Assembly: GCA_037953625.1 (NCBI GenBank)
Contig: CM075652.1
Coordinates: forward strand, 54,739,501 to 54,803,500
Reading direction: 5' to 3'
Source of the DNA: Crotalaria pallida
Taxonomy: Eukaryota; Streptophyta; Magnoliopsida; Fabales; Fabaceae
DNA: 64,000 nucleotides
A program made the position numbers and the translations under genes. Each line of letters starts with the position of its first letter. Position 1 is the stretch's first letter. This document shows positions 48,064 through 60,723 of this stretch, one piece after another. The notes beneath the pieces are model-generated. The model worked only from the letters and a program-made list of their open reading frames with translations. It made no database searches and had not been told where the DNA came from.

Positions 48064-49602
48064 TGACATATTCTTACTATGTGGATGGAACTCTTAACAT
48101 TCACTTTGAAGTTTAACATCTCAGCAAAGCTGGGTGAAAGATAGCCACACTGTCTTGGAGCATTGATATCTTATAGTTCTTTTCATATGATTTAGGTGTT
48201 CTTTTATAGGCATAAGTTATATGAAAGCTCACTCGAAAATTATCTTATTTGTATTAATTTTTAGACAAATGTTATTGTGATTAAGGAAATTGGAGGAATT
48301 TTTTGTCTTTTCCCACAACATAGTTGAGACTAACTCTTGAATGAGGGTAAGGGTTAGGGTAAGTCATTCTCAGAGTGGCAACTTCGGGATTTAAACCTGA
48401 CATGCAGGTAAAGTTTGTTTGGGGTTGCAATCTGCTTTTGTAGCAACCTACCACCTATTTTCTAAGGAATGTATTGTGTTTAAACAAATTATTGATGAAT
48501 GACATTAAAATTACATTTGACGTTTGTTTAAATTATTGTTAGAATTCATAATAGAATTTGTGTTCTAGGCTGTGGGTTAGGGATTTGCAATTTTTTGCCT
48601 ACTTGTGAACAACATTTCTGAATCTTGAATTTACTATTTTTTTTATATCACATAGTTTTGCTCAATAGTTCAATCTTGAATTTACTATTTTGATGATATA
48701 ATAAAAAAAAGTTTTGCTCTTTTGAATCTTCTCCTAACTAGTGTCTGTGGCCGGGATCAAACTGTAGCTTTTTCTAAAAGCTGTAACATGCCTTTACCAC
48801 CATATCAACACCCTTGTTGGTAATTAAAAGCAACAATAGAATTTTCACATTTTAATTCTTTTTTGGTTTGCAAACATTTTTAATTATCATGCATACTGAT
48901 TTAAATTTCACACCTAGAGTAACATGATAGTACAAATACAATGCTCTGCTCTCTGTCATAACTCATTTAATGGACCCAAAGTATTATTAGTCTTCCATCT
49001 GTTTATAAAATACATCAAATACAAATAGAAATTACATGTTCTGCTTCCTCTTGTTCAAATGTCTAGGTTTGGTTCAAAGGAGATATTGGAGATTTAGTAA
49101 TTCCAGAGAATAACGCTCATCACAAGCAGATGCGTAAAAGCATTTGGACAGCAGAGCCATTAACAACCGCAAGGGCTTCTAGCACTATGACACAGATCTC
49201 CAAAAAAAAAAAATAAATCCAATGACTGAAAATAATTGTTTAACTTTAATCCGTGTAATTGCGATATTGATTAATAAACAGCGAACACGGTAGGTAGAGA
49301 ATTCATGGGTAGGGAACATGAAAGCAAGAAAACTGAAAAAACTAAGCTTGCCAAAATGCAAAGGGTAGGTTGGCATATGAGGCAGTTGTGAAATGGCTTT
49401 CATCAGGATAAAGCAAATATCAAGATAAAGCTATTCTAGTACGACGTAATTGGCCTCTTCTCTAAACGATATAATGAAGCTCTCTAAGTTTGTCAATAGC
49501 TAGTACAAGATTCTACAAAAATTGGATTAGCACCACCATCCCTTTAAAGGAACAAACTCAATTTCTCATCATCTCTTTATAAATAAACATTATTTGTTTA
49601 AC
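48064..49602. other. convergent intergenic region between PMT and RPN2
   Basis: It must contain the 3' UTRs of both genes (PMT plus strand, RPN2 minus strand). No further coding exon or RNA gene is recognised. Confidence 0.6.
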
Positions 49603-52600
49603 TTATGCAGACTTCAACTTGGCTGATGTCGAGGCAAGATGGGAAAGGGTTCTGTGTCCCACAAACAGCAAGAAAGCTCCCAAAAGACCTAGTGTTTTGA
49701 GAGTGGTGAACAGGTCCAGCTGCACATGAACAAAATACGACAATAGATAAGCACCTCGGAGGGAAAAGGTTGGAGGAAACTGAGAATATTGCCTTCTCAG
49801 AAAAGAAATAGAATGAAATGAACTATGTTTAAACGAAGAACATTATGGATCAATGCCAGCACCAGTGATACCAGTTAATCATGTTATTTAATCATTTGCA
49901 CACATAATAATACTAGTGATTGATAAAAACTACTCTACTCTACATGGACCAGTAAATACAACTGCATAACCAAAACAAAGTTAATGGGATCATTTCATAA
50001 TGATATAAGAATGCAGAGTGGACATACCTTCAACCAGAAAAGCACATAAAGCAACAAAACTGCACCAATACCAAGTTGGAAAAGAATGGCAAATGTAGCA
50101 GGTACAGTTGAGCTAGGGAAATTCTTCAGGTTCACCCCCAGACGCAATAGCTGTAGATGATGCAAAAGAGAATGGCAAACATTAACCACCAGACAGTAAG
50201 GTAGACCAAATCAAAGGGAAATAAAGCAGATCTTAACAACTTCATTGTTACAACAACAATGATTCAGTCAGGTTCCAAGACAATCCTATGACTTTGTCTC
50301 TCCTGCCTTTCTATACATAAGAAGCTAGGCAACTATACCTTTTTATAATAATATTAATAATAATAACAAGGCAACTATACCTATATACTATTTAACAGAT
50401 ACAGTTCCAAGTCTTTAGAATGACAATAAACAACTTTAGCAACCACTAGCCAACATACTAGGCCCAATAAGAGGCCTAATTTCAAACAAATGACTACAGC
50501 TCAGGAGTTTTAACTTTTAAGCAGCATTTTCAAATATTACATGCTGAATTTTGCAAATATTAACCTAGTAACCTGACTCCATGGCAGCAAACAATGCTCT
50601 AAATGTAAATGCTTTACTTTTTGTGGCCTAAGCAAGAAAGATCTTTCTTCCTTTGTAAACCATCTCCATTTCCCAAACAGAAAGACACGTCGTAATTGGG
50701 GCAGAATGGCAGAACAGGGGAACAATCTTTCTCCTCTTAAAGAGGCACAACTACAATTATGCCACCCTCTAATGAGTATTATAGTGAGACTTACCCCAAT
50801 CAGAAAGCCAATGAATGGCAAAAGAATCAAACCCATAAAAGCAAGAGAGAGATTCAGGGGTGGTCGCTTTTCAGGAGCCCTAAAAATGTGGGCTATCTCT
50901 GCTTTGGGCCCATATCTTGAGTAAGGATCAACAGGTGGTGGAGGAGGACGGGCTGCCTTCTCAGGTGCTTCTGGAAAATCTAATTCGACATGGCCAAGTA
51001 GCCGTAAGAAAGAGTTCTCCTGAAACAAAGTACTTTTTAATCAGATCTCCTACAACTATTAGAGTAAAAGAGAGAGGGGGAAGGGGGAACATTAAAAAAA
51101 GAGGAGGTAGTGCGAGATACCATGACAGCATCACCAACGGTCAGCTCAATGTCATATTTGCCTGAAAGATAGAAAAGTTTCTCCACCAAGCCAAGAAAAT
51201 CCTACACGCCAAAGTGACAATGTAAGCACAGAACAAGAACAATTGGTTGAATACAAGAGTCAAAATGACCTTTACAGCCTTAACAGAAAACTAAGGGCAA
51301 TCAGAAAATTATTAGAAAGCTCAAAAGCAGTTAAGACAGGTCAAAAGTTCCAACTTAGTACATAAATAACCTCACTGCTGACTTACGAATGATTAAAGGT
51401 GTAATATATTAAAAACAGTACATAACTTTTCCATTCGCTGATGCACTTGATTTTTATTCCGAGTAATATGTGCCATGTAGATAAGCTATATGAATTCAGC
51501 AGTGCAATGGTTATTTATTGCACAGTATACAAACTGAACAAGTACTGAAGGAGAAAACTCTGAACCCCGACAATAAATGTGATAAGAGAGATACTTAACT
51601 AGAATTATCTCAAACTTCTTGCCGGTATTTCCAAACACAAAGACGTGTTCAACCTTTGTCTCATGTCTCAACTTCAAAAATGCCTGCAGAATTACAAAAC
51701 CCCTCAATAAACAAAGCATTGAGATGACATTCATTCAAAAGGTCTAAGAGGCAACTGCAAACCTGATGAGGCTTAAAAACATGACCATGAGGACTTGTCA
51801 ACTGGAAAGAAAAACGCAGCTTCTGAAGGTGGTTAGCAGAGAGTGAAACAACATCATTTCCAGATAAATCTAGCCTGAACAGGTAAATGGAAGTTGAAAA
51901 TGAACAAATCACCATATAGCAGAGTTATAAACAGAAATACGGAACTGTGATATAAATTCATATCTAACGAGTTCAGACTTCAAAGTTCAAACACAGGATA
52001 GAATCAAAGCATATGACAAAATGACATACAAATCAGTAATCAGAAGCATCTTAGGTATCGAAGCAAAAAAATCTCAAACGGGAATTTTAAACCAAAACAG
52101 ATGCGTACGTTTTCCGGGTTTCAACACTTCCAATATCACTGTCAAGAACTGCAATTTCTGCATTGCTAACTTCAATAATTCCAGTAACATATATCGGCAC
52201 ATGAATTTGGCCTCCAGTAGCATAGTCTTTTTCACTGTCAGAGTCATGCAGCACAATCTACAAAATAGGGTATAAATATTATAATTAGCAGGTGGATACT
52301 AATACACCTTGATGCAAATAAAATGAAAAACAAACCAACAAACTAAAAAAAACATAAATACCTCAAAAACAAAAACATATCTCCCCACGTCCACATTCTT
52401 TGGGAAGACATGAAGTCCACTTTTTTGGTCATACTGGAGCTCCTGTGTCATGCAAAACAGAAGACACCTAAGATAAAATATAATCCCAAGAAACTAAAAG
52501 ATCATATTAATGGGAAAAATATCACCCCTAAGAGGCCATTGGTTTATTGCTAACCTTGTTCTCGATTAGAGCTGAATCTTTCGCAGCGGTGCTGAATGCT

Positions 52601-55600
52601 CGGACAAGCTTAACTGTTAGAGGTGGTGCAGCTGAACCAAGTGCAGTATTTACCCTAACCTGATTTTGAATAATATAACATTTTCTCAGCAGTGAATAAG
52701 AAGTAGAAATCATGTACAAAAACAAGACTGTAGCAATGAGACCACAACAGAAAGTAAAATTGTTTGGCTGAGTTTAGCAGATGCCACATGCAGATATTAA
52801 TGTTGCAATGCATGGAGATGAATCACAAGCAATAAATCAGGAAAGGCAACTAGAGTGCAGGGTAGAGTTTTTTTGTTATTGCAGGGTGAACCTTAGCGCA
52901 ACGGTAAGGTTGTTGCTTAGTAGCCAAGACTGACACCAGACCACCTACATTGCGTTGAATTTCAACTTTATTTAGAAGAATTGGGGCGGCTAAGATCAAA
53001 CTCTATACCACTTGGTTATATAGAGGCTTAGATACCATGTCGTGAACCATCTCTCCCAAAAGCTAATCTATTAGGTGAACATAGTTCTGGTTATGTATAA
53101 CTAACAAACTCAATTGTAATAGTATCAAAATAAGGATTTTAAAATACTTTGAAACAGTTACATACCTTAAGCTGGTCTTTCTTGGTCAGTGAATAAACTG
53201 TTTCAGGAAGTGACAATATCAATGGGATGGAAACCCTACATCAACATAAGAAGTCGGAGTTAAATATTGTTGAATATCACGAAGAGGTCAATAAATCAGC
53301 AAAAAAGTAACAGAAGAAAAGGGAAATAATGCCATAAAACAGTAAATTAAATAATAGATGTTTCTTAGACTTGCCTGTTGCTCTCTAGAAAAGCTAACGA
53401 GTCAACCTGATTGAATAAGTCCTTGGCATCTCCAGGGATTCCAATGCCCAAGATAAATTTTGCTAAACCCAATATTTTATCCCTTGGAAGCTGGAAAAAA
53501 GCAAAAGGAAAAACATTCAAATCAACATTCTAACATATTAAAATATTAAGCAGTGATCCCTTACACTCCACACACATTTATTTTTCCAGAAATTGAAGCA
53601 GCAAAAGCAGTAACTCCTCGAACAACTGAAGAAGTAGTGGAAAGAGAACCCTGATGCTCATGACCACCAACAAATTTCTCATCAAAATAAAAGGTTCCAT
53701 CATCTGAAAATTGACAATATGTTCATCAGTTAATCTAACCCCAAAATGAAGATCATGGTATATTCCAAATAAAAAATAAGGTATAAAAAATAGCGGTACC
53801 AGTTAATGCAATACACAAATTGAGGATATGTTTTAAAAAAAATTAGGGGATAAAATTGTTCTTCATGCACAAGAATCTTCAAGCAAATTATGTCACTTGA
53901 TGTCAAATAGCACTCTAGAGGATTGAAATGCACTGAAGCAAAGTAGCAAACATGCAACAATCTCAACCCTACATGATATGGATTATTTGATTTTCACAAG
54001 AAACAGGAAGCATTTTGAAGAGATGCATCCACTACTCTTTTTAGGCCATTAGTTCATAAAAGTAGGTCATTAAGTTTATCAATAATAATGTCATATTGCA
54101 CGTAACTGGCAAAGGCAGTTGGTTAATTCACCATAAACCCTCAATTGTTTAGTAATAGTACAGTGAGAAATCAGTAATTATTAGTTACTATGACTTAAAA
54201 ATAACAACATTTTTTGTTAATCAATATTTAACTAAAAAAAAGAAACAAAAAAGAAAACAAGCAGCAGATGATCCAATAAGAAACATAATGTGATGAAACA
54301 TAATATGCATTATTATAAGTAGAAAATATTGAATCTACCACTTACCAAAGACCAAATACTACAAAAGGACACTGGTTGCTATAATTAAACATTAACAATT
54401 CTAAGTTCTAACAATGAATAAGGTAAAGTAAAGCCACACATACCATATTTCTCAATGGTGTCAAAAAGCTTCAATATATCGTTTTTCACAATATTGACCT
54501 GCCAATATGGAGCCAATATAAGATATTGATAAAAGTTCCAGAAAGAAGCATGTTAGCACGAAGTATCAAAAGCCGGGGAAGCATGTATAGCTAAGGGTAA
54601 AATGGATATTCAGAGAAATGCAGCACAGGCAAATTTAAATTTAGATTCACCATATGCCACATGAAATATTTACATAATGCAACTAACTTCATCACAAATT
54701 TCTGGACAGTGTATGAAAATTATTCGACTACAAGGCTCTAAAATAGTGAAGCAACCTATTTAACAATCCAGAACTTTACCTTAGACTGATCAATTTCAGA
54801 AGATGCTAGTGAGATCACCCCAGCAAGGGCTTCAAGTGCTAATCCTGTGAAATACAAGGTTATATTATGTAGTCAGTAAAGATAAATTGCAGTGATTATA
54901 ATATTTCCAAAAATCATTTAATGCTAGTTTCAGCAAAGAAATTATTAAGCATGCAAGGGAAAAATAAATATCAACACGTTTTTATATAAATCATCACCAG
55001 CAGCATAGGTACTAGACTCTGGATTATCAGAACTGTAGCGCCATCTTCCATCACTTTGGCTAAGAGCCTGTCAACAATTAAGGATGAGAAATCAAACGCG
55101 TACATGACATTTTGAAGTGAAATTGCAGCAACAGTAATTTATATTTAAAAAAATGGGAGTAAACTAATAAAAATGGAGTGTGGCTTGTTTGCTGAATCTC
55201 CTATCATGGACATTAGATGATAATGCCAGAATAGCAGTTACCAGGAAGCAAACATAGTTATCATCTTGATACTGGAAAACATATTGAAAAAAAAAAAAAA
55301 CCTTGATTGACTGAAAAGTCCCATCAGCATCAGCAAGAAGCACATCAACATTAGAATCCTGATCCTGGGTACAAAGACGAGGATTTCATTAATGAACTAG
55401 CATGACCATAGGATTCTATGTCTAATGAAACTTACATAAAACTAAGTCCTCTGGGCCCAAAGAGTAAAGCAGAGATCAGAGAATTACCCTTATAAGAACC
55501 AAACTTCCTATTGAGTAGTATATGTCAAGCAAAGTGCTTGCATCTTTGACAGTGGCTTTAATTCTTGAAGCAACATCCTTTACAAGCAAAAACAAATTCT

Positions 55601-56726
55601 AGCATGAGTTTTCTGACATAACATTTAAATATGCACCAACAAGATTTTCATAAGCAATGACACTCATGCTGCAACTAAATAATAACAACAACAATAATAA
55701 TGCTCATAGAAAAAGGAAGTACCTTGAGAACCTCCCCATCAACATTGCATTTTACTATGCCATTAACTTTCAAGGCGTAATACAGATCCTTAAGAGGGGA
55801 AGATGACCCTAAATTTTCCAATACTTTCTGACAAGTGGTTTTGCTCACATGAGCCTTCTTTTCAATCCCGAGAACCTCAAAAACTCTCAGTGCCTCATAC
55901 GCATCTTCTAAACTGATAACAGATAAAAATGTTAGCAATTTAGTTGACTAATGTTATTAGTACAGTCATTCAATTTTTCAACAACAAAGTCCCCTTTGTT
56001 TAGATTAATTAAAAAAAAGTGATTCTCTAGGAACCTCTTAGGCGGAATCAGTTTTTTGAGAAGCTGAACCTAATAATTTCAGATTTTTTAAGACAATTTT
56101 TTTTTGGTTATTTTTTTTACCCAACCTTGCATATGAATATGAATATACACAGAATTGGTCCATTGGTGCAAGGCTAGCTGAATACCCAAAAGTTTGATTC
56201 CTTGGAGCGACACTTGCTAGGAGGGGCAGAAACGCAAAGCCCCAAAGGGATTAGTTTCTTAACCATAGCGTGAGTGGATATCCCTTGGTTAACACCAAAA
56301 TCAGAAGCGATTTGTTACTTCAAAAAAAAAAAAACGATTTTTAACCAAAAAAAGTTGGTAAAAAATCCTAAACAAACCGGAATCTAATTATCTTTTTATT
56401 TTCATTTTCATGTGTGTGGAAATGGATAGATCAGAATGAAAACTCTACATTTTTCACATAAACAAACATTACTCTAAAAATTAAATGACTGATAATATGG
56501 AAACTAATTTGAAGGATCAAAATGCAAATGACTGGAACAAAAAAACGTTAAAATTAGGGTTTTGTTTTGTTTCATTTCACCTTCGGAACGATCCATCGGT
56601 GGAAGCGAAGAGGTCAGAGGCAGCAGATCGGTGAGAATCAGAGATCGGGTGGTAGATCTTAGCGGATACGCAGATCGAGAGAGAGAGAAGAAGGAAGAGA
56701 AACGGAGCTATTGTTTTAGCGGCCAT
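49603..56726 (-). CDS. RPN2: ribophorin II, oligosaccharyltransferase subunit
   Basis: A non-catalytic ER subunit of the complex that transfers glycans to asparagines of nascent proteins (yeast Swp1; Arabidopsis HAP6). Nineteen exons, by low coordinate: 49603-49719, 50028-50150, 50795-51019, 51121-51201, 51600-51683, 51763-51874, 52109-52257, 52362-52442, 52555-52659, 53166-53235, 53375-53490, 53576-53703, 54444-54498, 54780-54844, 54998-55067, 55302-55364, 55488-55577, 55723-55912, 56581-56726. Phases join throughout to give 689 residues, as in Arabidopsis (about 691). The start MAAKTIAPFLFLLLSLSICV is a signal peptide. Landmarks: SLEDAYEALRVFEVLGI, YSSDNPESSTYAAG, ILGLAKFILGIGIPGDAKD and HVELDFPEAPEKAARPPPPP. 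Three membrane segments lie near the C-terminus (about 593-615, 628-650, 655-675). Eighteen introns, one of them GC-AG (donor at 53373-53374). A CTT-rich 5' UTR precedes the ATG. Confidence 0.95.
52886..52990 (+). mobile_element. tRNA-derived SINE fragment in an RPN2 intron
   Basis: GTGAACCTTAGCGCAACGGT followed by AAGGTTGTTGC resembles the head of Au/TS-type plant SINEs; TTAGCGCAACGG fits an RNA polymerase III A box. A clear B box is not visible and the tail is decayed. It lies in the intron between the exons 52555-52659 and 53166-53235, antisense to RPN2. Confidence 0.45.
56155..56300 (+). mobile_element. possible SINE fragment in RPN2 intron 1
   Basis: TTGGTGCAAGGCTAGC followed about 25 bp later by GTTTGATTCC resembles A- and B-box spacing of a tRNA-derived SINE. 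The sequence around GGGGCAGAAACGCAAAGCCCC can form a hairpin. The class is inferred only from these boxes. Confidence 0.35.
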
Positions 56727-57017
56727 TCCTGCAGAAATGAATCGAATGAGAAAGAAACGTTTGAGTTAGGAGATTAATAGTGAGAATTAGTGCATTGTAT
56801 TTGGAATTTGGTTAAGAAGAAGAAGAAGAAGAGGGAGAAGAAGGAGAGTGAGGCGTACGCGCTGATAGCATTGGATGAATAATTAGAGGGTCAGCGCGGA
56901 GGAGTGACTGGTTGCCGTTGGCAGCGACGACTTCTAATGGTCTCACTGCTCCTCCTACTACTAGTGTTTCCACGCCTGACACAATCGCTTTTTTTTTTGT
57001 ACTTTTTTTTTTTTTCT

Positions 57018-57442
57018 AAAATACCAAAATGTGGCAGTAAATATTGACTATTTTGAAATTGGTCTCTGTAAATTTTTTTTATATATAAACTCAATTTTTT
57101 TCTACATTTAACAAAATGTTTTGATTTTTGTTCTTCTCATTAAATTTTGATCTCCATAATTATGTTGATAGTTTGTTTTAGTCTCTCTACTTTCATGGTT
57201 TTTGAATTGATTATCTTATGCAATGGAAGTTGTCTTTTTACCCTTGAGAATTAATGCAAGAATATAATTCTTAATTGGTCATAGAATATAATACATTACG
57301 TTTATGACGTTTTCCATCTAAATTTAACAGGAGGGACCAAAACCAAAACATTTTGTAAATACAGAGACCAAAATCAAAACTTTTTTTTTTGCAAAAATCA
57401 ATTTAGAAGGGGGCAATATTTAAAGGGACCGTTTTGGTATTT
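57018..57442. mobile_element. inverted-repeat element upstream of RPN2
   Basis: The left end AAAATACCAAAATG and right end CGTTTTGGTATTT are inverted, and inner segments GGTCTCTGTAAAT / ATACAGAGACC and AACAAAATGTTTTGATTTTTG / CCAAAACATTTTG also pair. No target duplication was resolved. Non-coding. Confidence 0.5.
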
Positions 57443-57883
57443 AAACCTTTTTTAAAGTGAAGTTGTTTCAAATTTTTTTTAGGTCTTTTTATCTTATGCA
57501 CCACGTGAATAGGATAATCAAAATTGAAAAAAATAAGTTTTTGTTTGGAAAAGATACACTTAATTAATTAAAATATGATTATTTAATTCTTCAATAAAAA
57601 TTTACTTTTTATGTTCCATTAACCTATAAATAGGATGTATGGATTAAAAAACCATTTTTTTAATCAATTTAATCCCTACGATACCGATACGGTTACGGGA
57701 TATAACGTTTTCTAAAAAATTAGGGAATAGGTAAATTTTTATATATTATTATTTTATTAATATAATTATATATAAATTTAAAAAAAATTCAAAAAATAAA
57801 AAAATAAAATCAACAATTTGAAGTTCATAGGAATTAATAGTAATTTCATACAACAGTGACCACATAACCTGTAATATTTTGAC

Positions 57884-58458
57884 GGCTTAATTGTATAATT
57901 GATCCTTTATCTTATTTGTTAAATTCACTTTGATCTTTTTTCTTTCTTTCTTTTTTGCAATTTCTTAGTCCTTTATCTTTTTTCAAATCTCCACGTTTAT
58001 CCTTCCGTCTATATCCGTTATAAACTTGACGGAACTGGTGATGTGGCAAAATAGTCTCTCCCTTGAGTTGCCTCTCAACCCCTCTCTTATTTTCTTCTTC
58101 CTTCTTTTTTCAATCCACTTTCCTCTCTTCTCAAACTCCATACTTATCACAACTACTATAATGCCCACTTGATTTAGTAAAAAGAAAATACGGTTTCTCA
58201 AGTTAATGCTTCAAGGTTGAGTTTGGGTCAATTTTCAATTTTTTTTGGTATTGAAAAAGGAAGGAAGGAAAAAGAAAAAAAGACGAGAATTGAGAGGGAA
58301 GAGACTGTTTTGCTACATGCCTCCGTCAAGTTCATAACGGATATGGACGGATGATATATATGGAGATTCAAAAAAGATAAAGGATTAAGGATTGCAAAAA
58401 AAAAAATTAGTGTGAATCTAATAAATAAGATAAATGACCAATTATGCAATTAAGCCCC
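57884..58458. mobile_element. Mutator-like MITE with 9-bp target duplication
   Basis: Inverted termini GGCTTAATTGTATAATTGAT and GACCAATTATGCAATTAAGC, pairing onward through CCTTTATCTTATTTGTTA, TCCGTTATAAACTTGACGGA and the CCTCTC/GAGAGG core. Flanked by the exact 9-bp repeat TATTTTGAC (57875-57883 and 58459-58467). Non-coding frames on both strands are an effect of the symmetry. Confidence 0.85.
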
Positions 58459-58467
58459 TATTTTGAC

Positions 58468-59540
58468 TTTGTAACAACTAACAACAAATCAAAAACATCG
58501 AAACTAATTTAAACATTTCATCGAACACTTGATATAAAAAAAATTAAAATAAGATATGAGTACCAAATCACTTTCATTGCTCTAAATCAAGATAGTATTT
58601 ATTATTCCGTTACAACAAAGAAAAAGAAAATAAAAGAAGTAATAGTCAATGAGAGAACAAAACAGAAAGAGGAGGCAGTTTAGAAAGAAGCACTGAATTG
58701 ATAAAGCAAGGGAAGCACAACCAGGGGCAAGCACAACGAGCGGTAGAGGGGGTCAAGCCAGTGAAAAGAAAATGAGGTTTGAGACTTTAGTGTTTTCTAG
58801 GATTAGAATGAGAAGATAATTGAAAAAAAAAATGGTTTTCTCTTATCCCTATGAACAAAACGCATTGGGAAAAAAATTATGTTTAGCCATATCCACATGG
58901 TGGGTACGTACCCATTCAAGTAATCGGCCGTACACATTCAAGTACCCAATTTTTTTTTTTTTTTTGCTTGGGTATGTACTAGGCGTACCAATACTCGGTA
59001 CGTGTACGATAGTCAAATAGAAGTACCCATACTTTACCGCCAATTTGATTTTTGAAATTTTTGCACTATATTAATTTGGTCCATCATGATTTTTTATGTA
59101 CCAATTTGATCCTTGAAACATGAAAATATTGATGGACCAAATTAGTACGTCCGAAAATCTTGCGGAACCAAATTAGTACGCTGCAAAAACATCAGGAGTT
59201 GGTATTTATAAATTTTAAAAACTAGATTGGTACAGTATAAAAACATCATAAAGAAAATTGGTACTTCACTTTTTTTTTAATGATCTTGATAACATAAAGA
59301 CAAGTTTATCGCTCAACAATAAACAACAAACATAAAGGCGATCGCTCAGGGCCCAAAAATTTTATTGGCGCTTAATTTTTTTTAATAATATTTTTATTTT
59401 AAAAAAATCATAGTTATATATATTTTTTGTCTTTCAATTATTAATGGTTTTTACTTTTTAGCATAATATTTAATTTTTTTCCATTTGCTCATCACTTAAC
59501 TTGTAAATACGTGAACTAATGAACTTTATTTTTATAACTG
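58468..59540. other. intergenic, no gene recognised
   Basis: Contains a small inverted pair AATTTGGTCCATC (about 59073) / GATGGACCAAATT (about 59131), probably another decayed foldback element, and poly-T runs. No supported coding region. Confidence 0.5.
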
Positions 59541-59824
59541 ACTCTCTTAGTCCTTAAATATAACAACATTTTGAGAATTTTATTTTATCCTTATTTATAA
59601 GACCTTAGACTAATTTTCAATGACAATTAAGTATTTTTTTCCACAAACCTTCTTATTTAGTCAACATTTTTTAGATTCTCAATAATGCTTATAATAAGGG
59701 TAGTTTTGAAAACAAAAACATACTATCAAATGTTCACATTTACAATGCAATTATCTAAATTAACCAACTTTTTTAATGGACATAAATTCAACTAAAAGGG
59801 TCTTGTATATAAGGATGAAAGGAG
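59541..59824. mobile_element. degenerate Stowaway-type MITE
   Basis: Internal text (CCTTATTTATAAGACCTTAG, ACTAATTTTCAATGACAATTAAGT in parts, GGGTAGTTTTGAAAA, TCTTGTATATAAGGATGAAA) matches the 11089-11361 family throughout, with eroded ends ACTCTCTTAGTCC and GGATGAAAGGAG. Confidence 0.65.
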
Positions 59825-59974
59825 TAACATGAAAAATGGTTTTTATTAACTATATTAAGTTTTTTATTTTATTTCACCTCTATTTTAATAATACCTAATT
59901 TTATTGTTGTTTTAATAGATTAAATATATAAATATTTCATGTTTTATTGAATTATTTTTAATAATTTTTTTTAA

Positions 59975-60714
59975 GGCTTAATTATGGTTTTGGTCCCTAT
60001 AAGTTGACCTCATTTTGAATTTAGTCCTTAAATCTTTTTTTGACCTTGAACGGTCCTTAAATCTTTTTAAATTTTGTTTTTAGTCCTTAAATCTTTTTTT
60101 GACCTTGAATGGTCCTTAAATCTTTTTAAATTTTATTTTTAGTCCTTCTGTTTGTCTTTTTCTGTCATCTGCTGACATGGCAAACGGTGTGCCATGTCAG
60201 CCCTTACATTGACTGCCAACGATGCATCTGATGTGGACCTCCTACTCATGTGAGCAGGAACCGAGCATTAACCGAGCATGACTTGCCAAACCGAGGGGAG
60301 ATATCGACCGAGCACGAACCGAGGACGATGAACTGAGCATGAACCAAGCTATGCCATTACCAATTGCATCGTACTCGGTCGATATCTCATGCACGGTTAA
60401 TGCTCGGTTCATGCTCGGTTCATGCTCGGTTCCTGCTCACATGAGTGGGAGGTCCACATCAGATGCATCGTTGGCAGTCAATATAAGGGCTGACATGGCA
60501 CACCGTTTGCCATGTCAGCAGATGACAGAAGAAGACAAACAAAAGGACCAAAAACAAAATTTAAAAAGATTTAAGGACCATTCAAGATAAAAAAAGATTT
60601 AAGGACTAAAAACAAAATTTAAAAAGATTTAAGGACCATTCAAGGTCAAAAAAAGATTTAAAGACTAAATTCAAAACGAGGTCAACTTATAGGGACTAAA
60701 ACCATAAATAAGCC
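59975..60714. mobile_element. large Mutator-like MITE, near-perfect palindrome
   Basis: The ends GGCTTAATTATGGTTTTGGT and ACTAAAACCATAAATAAGCC start two arms of about 300 bp that pair almost base for base (GTCAGCCCTTACATTGACTG with CAGTCAATATAAGGGCTGAC, GATGCATCTGATGTGGACCT with its complement). The outer part contains a repeated GGTCCTTAAATCTTTTTAAA module. The core carries several CGAGCATGA/TCATGCTCG copies. A 9-bp flank (TTTTTTTAA left, CTTTTTTAA right, one mismatch) fits a Mutator-type duplication. Terminal sequence relates it to 3310-3824. Confidence 0.82.
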
Positions 60715-60723
60715 CTTTTTTAA

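Noticed and set aside
48340..48365. Telomere-like GGGTAAGGGTTAGGGT text
   Set aside because: Only about two imperfect units; too short to mean anything beyond chance.
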